Part shown: positions 5,335-6,798 of the stretch, piece after piece
Layout of the letters: every line of letters begins with the position of its first letter
How positions within the stretch are numbered: the stretch's first letter is position 1
Assembly (NCBI GenBank): GCA_035476575.1
Contig: DATILL010000130.1
Span: 1 to 6,798 of the forward strand
Reading direction: 5' to 3'
Source: DATILL01 sp035476575
GTDB taxonomy: Bacteria > Actinomycetota > Actinomycetes > Mycobacteriales > JACQDL01
Length of the DNA stretch: 6,798 nt
Notes under the pieces: model-generated
What the model was told of the DNA's origin: nothing
The model's database searches: none
Seen by the model: the letters and a program-made list of their open reading frames with translations, nothing else
Program-made: the position numbers and the translations under genes

Positions 5335-6155
5335 CCTTCTCGCTCGTCGCCCGCGACCCCGACACCGGCCGGCTCGGGGTGGCGGTCGCGACCTGCGCGC
5401 TGGCGGTGGGGCGGGCGGTGCCGTGGGCCCGGTCCGGAGTCGGGGCGGTCGCCACCCAGGCCACCACCAACCGGGCGTACGGCGCCCGCGGGCTGGCGCT
5501 GCTCGCCGACGGGCTGGCGCCGGAGGAGGCGCTGGCCACCGTCCGCGCCGCCGACCCGGACCCGTCGCAGCGCCAGGTCGGCATGGTCGACGGGACGGGG
5601 CGCACCGCCGCCTGGACCGGCCGCGGCTGCCTGTCGGCGTGCGGGCACGTGGCCGGGGACGGCTTCAGCGCGCAGGGCAACATGCTGGCCTCCCGGTCCG
5701 TCATCCCCTCCCTGGTCGAGGGCTACCTGGCGGCCGGCGGCGAGTTCAGCGAACGGCTGCTAACCGCGCTGGCGGCGGCCCAGGAGGCGGGCGGGGATTT
5801 GCGCGGCCGGCAGTCGGCGGCGCTGCTGGTGGTCGCGGCCGACCGCCGGCCGGACCCGTGGGACGGCGTGCTGGTCGACCTGCGGGTCGATGACGCTAAG
5901 GACCCGGTGGTCGAGCTGGGCCGGCTGCTCCGGCTGCAGCGGGCGTACGAGACGAGCGACCACAACGCGCTGGCCGCCGAGGCACCGGACGGCCTCCGGG
6001 ACCTGCATGCCGCGCTGGCCGCCGCCCAGCGTGGGGACCGCGACACCGCCGCGGACGCGCTGCGGACGCTGCGCTGCCGGCCGGGCTGGGACGGCTGGCT
6101 GCGCCGGATGCGCTCGGCCGGCAAGATGCCGGGCACCAACTCGCTGCTGGACTGA
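5331..6155 (+). CDS. DUF1028 family protein, putative Ntn-hydrolase fold
   Basis: A 274-residue protein of the DUF1028 family. The N-terminal signature FSLVARDPDTGRLGVAVATCALAVG (3-27) is followed by VPWARSGVGAVATQATTNRAYGARGL (30-55), RQVGMVD (81-87), TGRGCLSACGH (96-106) and AQGNML (114-119), all in family order. The C-terminal part, from about DDAKDPVVELGRLLRLQRAYE, resembles the small putative peptidoglycan-binding domain often attached to DUF1028; I am less sure of that assignment. From memory the family has an Ntn-hydrolase-like structure, so amide hydrolysis or self-processing is conceivable, but no reaction is established and I do not assign one. No signal peptide or membrane segment is seen. 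The ATG overlaps the scoB stop as ATGA and lacks a clear Shine-Dalgarno, so translation probably depends on ribosomes finishing scoB. That coupling ties it functionally to the CoA-transferase. Confidence 0.88.
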   Translation: MTFSLVARDPDTGRLGVAVATCALAVGRAVPWARSGVGAVATQATTNRAYGARGLALLADGLAPEEALATVRAADPDPSQRQVGMVDGTGRTAAWTGRGCLSACGHVAGDGFSAQGNMLASRSVIPSLVEGYLAAGGEFSERLLTALAAAQEAGGDLRGRQSAALLVVAADRRPDPWDGVLVDLRVDDAKDPVVELGRLLRLQRAYETSDHNALAAEAPDGLRDLHAALAAAQRGDRDTAADALRTLRCRPGWDGWLRRMRSAGKMPGTNSLLD

Positions 6156-6184
6156 CCGCCGCTGTCCCGCCCTTGCCCGCCTCT

Positions 6185-6234
6185 GTCGGCCGGGAGCCCG
6201 GGTCGGCTCAGCAGAGCCGTCCATCTCGGCCGAC
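6185..6234 (+). terminator. GC-rich nested hairpin after DUF1028, possible terminator
   Basis: GTCGGCCG (6185-6192) pairs with CGGCCGAC (6227-6234), enclosing a perfect hairpin CGGCTC (6204-6209) / GAGCCG (6214-6219) with a four-base loop AGCA. An alternative pairing joins GGTCGGC (6201-6207) to GCCGACC (6229-6235). It begins 30 bases after the stop of the scoA-scoB-DUF1028 operon. There is no T-tract. GC-rich hairpins without a T-tract are common after actinobacterial genes, so a role in 3'-end formation is plausible but unproven. Confidence 0.4.
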
Positions 6235-6265
6235 CGTCAGCCGAGCGGCCGGAGCCTCCCATCCC

Positions 6266-6327
6266 GACGATCATCGAGTTGTTGTCGCGAGTTGATCTCC
6301 AAACGCGACAACAACTCGATGATCGTC
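6266..6327. repeat. Perfect 24-bp inverted repeat between convergent genes
   Basis: Positions 6266-6289 and 6304-6327 are exact reverse complements over 24 bases, separated by a 14-base loop (AGTTGATCTCCAAA). The arms start GACGATCATCGAG and end TTGTTGTCGCG, visibly less GC-rich than the surroundings. The element ends 17 bases before the stop codon of the minus-strand acyl-CoA dehydrogenase and lies 110 bases past the DUF1028 stop, so it is well placed as a bidirectional terminator. It has no flanking T-tract. The exactness over 24 bases and the different composition also fit a dispersed palindromic element of the REP or small MITE kind. No target-site duplication is obvious. Confidence 0.85.
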
Positions 6328-6344
6328 AGAGGAGCCGGGGAAGG

Positions 6345-6798
6345 CTAGCGGAGGAGCTGGCGGGCCATCACCACCCGCTGGATCTGGTTGGTGCCCTCGT
6401 AGATCTGGGTGATCTTGGCGTCGCGCATCATGCGCTCGACCGGAAAGTCCTCGGTGAACCCGTAGCCGCCAAGCAGCTGGACGGCGTCCGTCGTGACATG
6501 CATGGCCACGTCGGAGGCATAGCACTTCGCGGCGGCGCTGAAGAAGGAGAGATCGCGCTCGTCGCGCTCCGATTTGGCTGCCGCCAGATAGACCATGTGC
6601 CGTGCCGCCTCCAGCGTCATCGCCATGTCCGCGAGCATGAACTGGATGCCCTGGAAATCGGCGATCCGCTTGCCGAACTGGCTGCGCTCGCGCACGTAGT
6701 CCAGCGCGCAGTCGAGCGCGCCCTGTGCGATGCCGACCGCCTGGGCGCCGATCGTCACCCGGGTGTGGTCCAGCGTCCGCAGGGCGATCTTCAGCCCC
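6345..6798 (-). CDS. Acyl-CoA dehydrogenase, C-terminal part (start outside window)
   Basis: The last 150 residues of an FAD-dependent acyl-CoA dehydrogenase, which introduces the alpha-beta double bond in acyl-CoA oxidation. The frame runs off the right edge, so the N-terminal and middle domains are missing from view, not from the gene. The visible part starts GLKIALRTLDHTRVTIGAQAVG, typical of the C-terminal helical domain, then RSQFGKRIADFQ (38-49), QLLGGYGFTEDFPVERMMRDAK and the signature IYEGTNQIQR. By family alignment the glutamate of that motif (E134 of the visible part) is the catalytic base. It ends ARQLLR at a TAG, as such enzymes usually do. It converges on the CoA-transferase operon, so it is not co-transcribed with it, though both belong to acyl-CoA metabolism. 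Short-/medium-chain or branched-chain substrates are possible; the chain length cannot be told. Confidence 0.93.
   Translation of the reverse strand, partial: GLKIALRTLDHTRVTIGAQAVGIAQGALDCALDYVRERSQFGKRIADFQGIQFMLADMAMTLEAARHMVYLAAAKSERDERDLSFFSAAAKCYASDVAMHVTTDAVQLLGGYGFTEDFPVERMMRDAKITQIYEGTNQIQRVVMARQLLR

Overview
The window is about 70% G+C or higher by eye, with G/C-ending codons almost throughout. It carries a TIGR03089-type gene, an arrangement I know only from Actinobacteria, next to a LytR-CpsA-Psr (LCP) cell-wall gene. It therefore looks like chromosomal DNA of a high-GC actinomycete. A Micromonospora- or Frankia-like lineage is possible, but the sequence alone does not settle this. 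There are no rRNA, tRNA, transposase, integrase or CRISPR features.

Layout. Positions 1-138 are non-coding, with a long hairpin and a small family of GGTSACCACA repeats just past the 3' end of a minus-strand rfbD (rmlD) gene (139-1044), which makes dTDP-L-rhamnose. A 270-base divergent control region follows. On the plus strand come an LCP glycopolymer ligase with a LytR_C domain (1315-2949) and a TIGR03089 protein (3013-3783), an actinobacterial remnant of the AMP-binding fold. Together rfbD and the LCP gene point to making a rhamnose-containing cell-wall glycopolymer and attaching it to peptidoglycan. A 55-base gap with a repeated 11-mer leads into a tightly coupled plus-strand operon: CoA-transferase subunits A and B (scoA 3839-4666, scoB 4666-5334) and a DUF1028 protein (5331-6155). 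The junctions overlap by 1 and 4 bases. A convergent, partial acyl-CoA dehydrogenase runs in from the right edge on the minus strand (6345-6798). The 189 bases between the two convergent genes hold a GC-rich folded segment and a perfect 24-bp inverted repeat.

How the genes fit. The left half is cell-envelope biosynthesis. The right half is acyl-CoA/oxoacid metabolism: CoA transfer onto a 3-oxoacid, and acyl-CoA oxidation. DUF1028 has no firmly known reaction, but its translational coupling to the CoA-transferase argues for a joint role.

Points most worth a second look: the coupled scoA-scoB-DUF1028 operon; a roughly 85-base patch in scoB with abruptly different codon use, containing a canonical T TTT TTC slippery heptamer in the right register, with the -1 frame open into DUF1028; the 24-bp perfect palindrome; and the repeat/hairpin cluster at the left edge. 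None amounts to a demonstrated new system.
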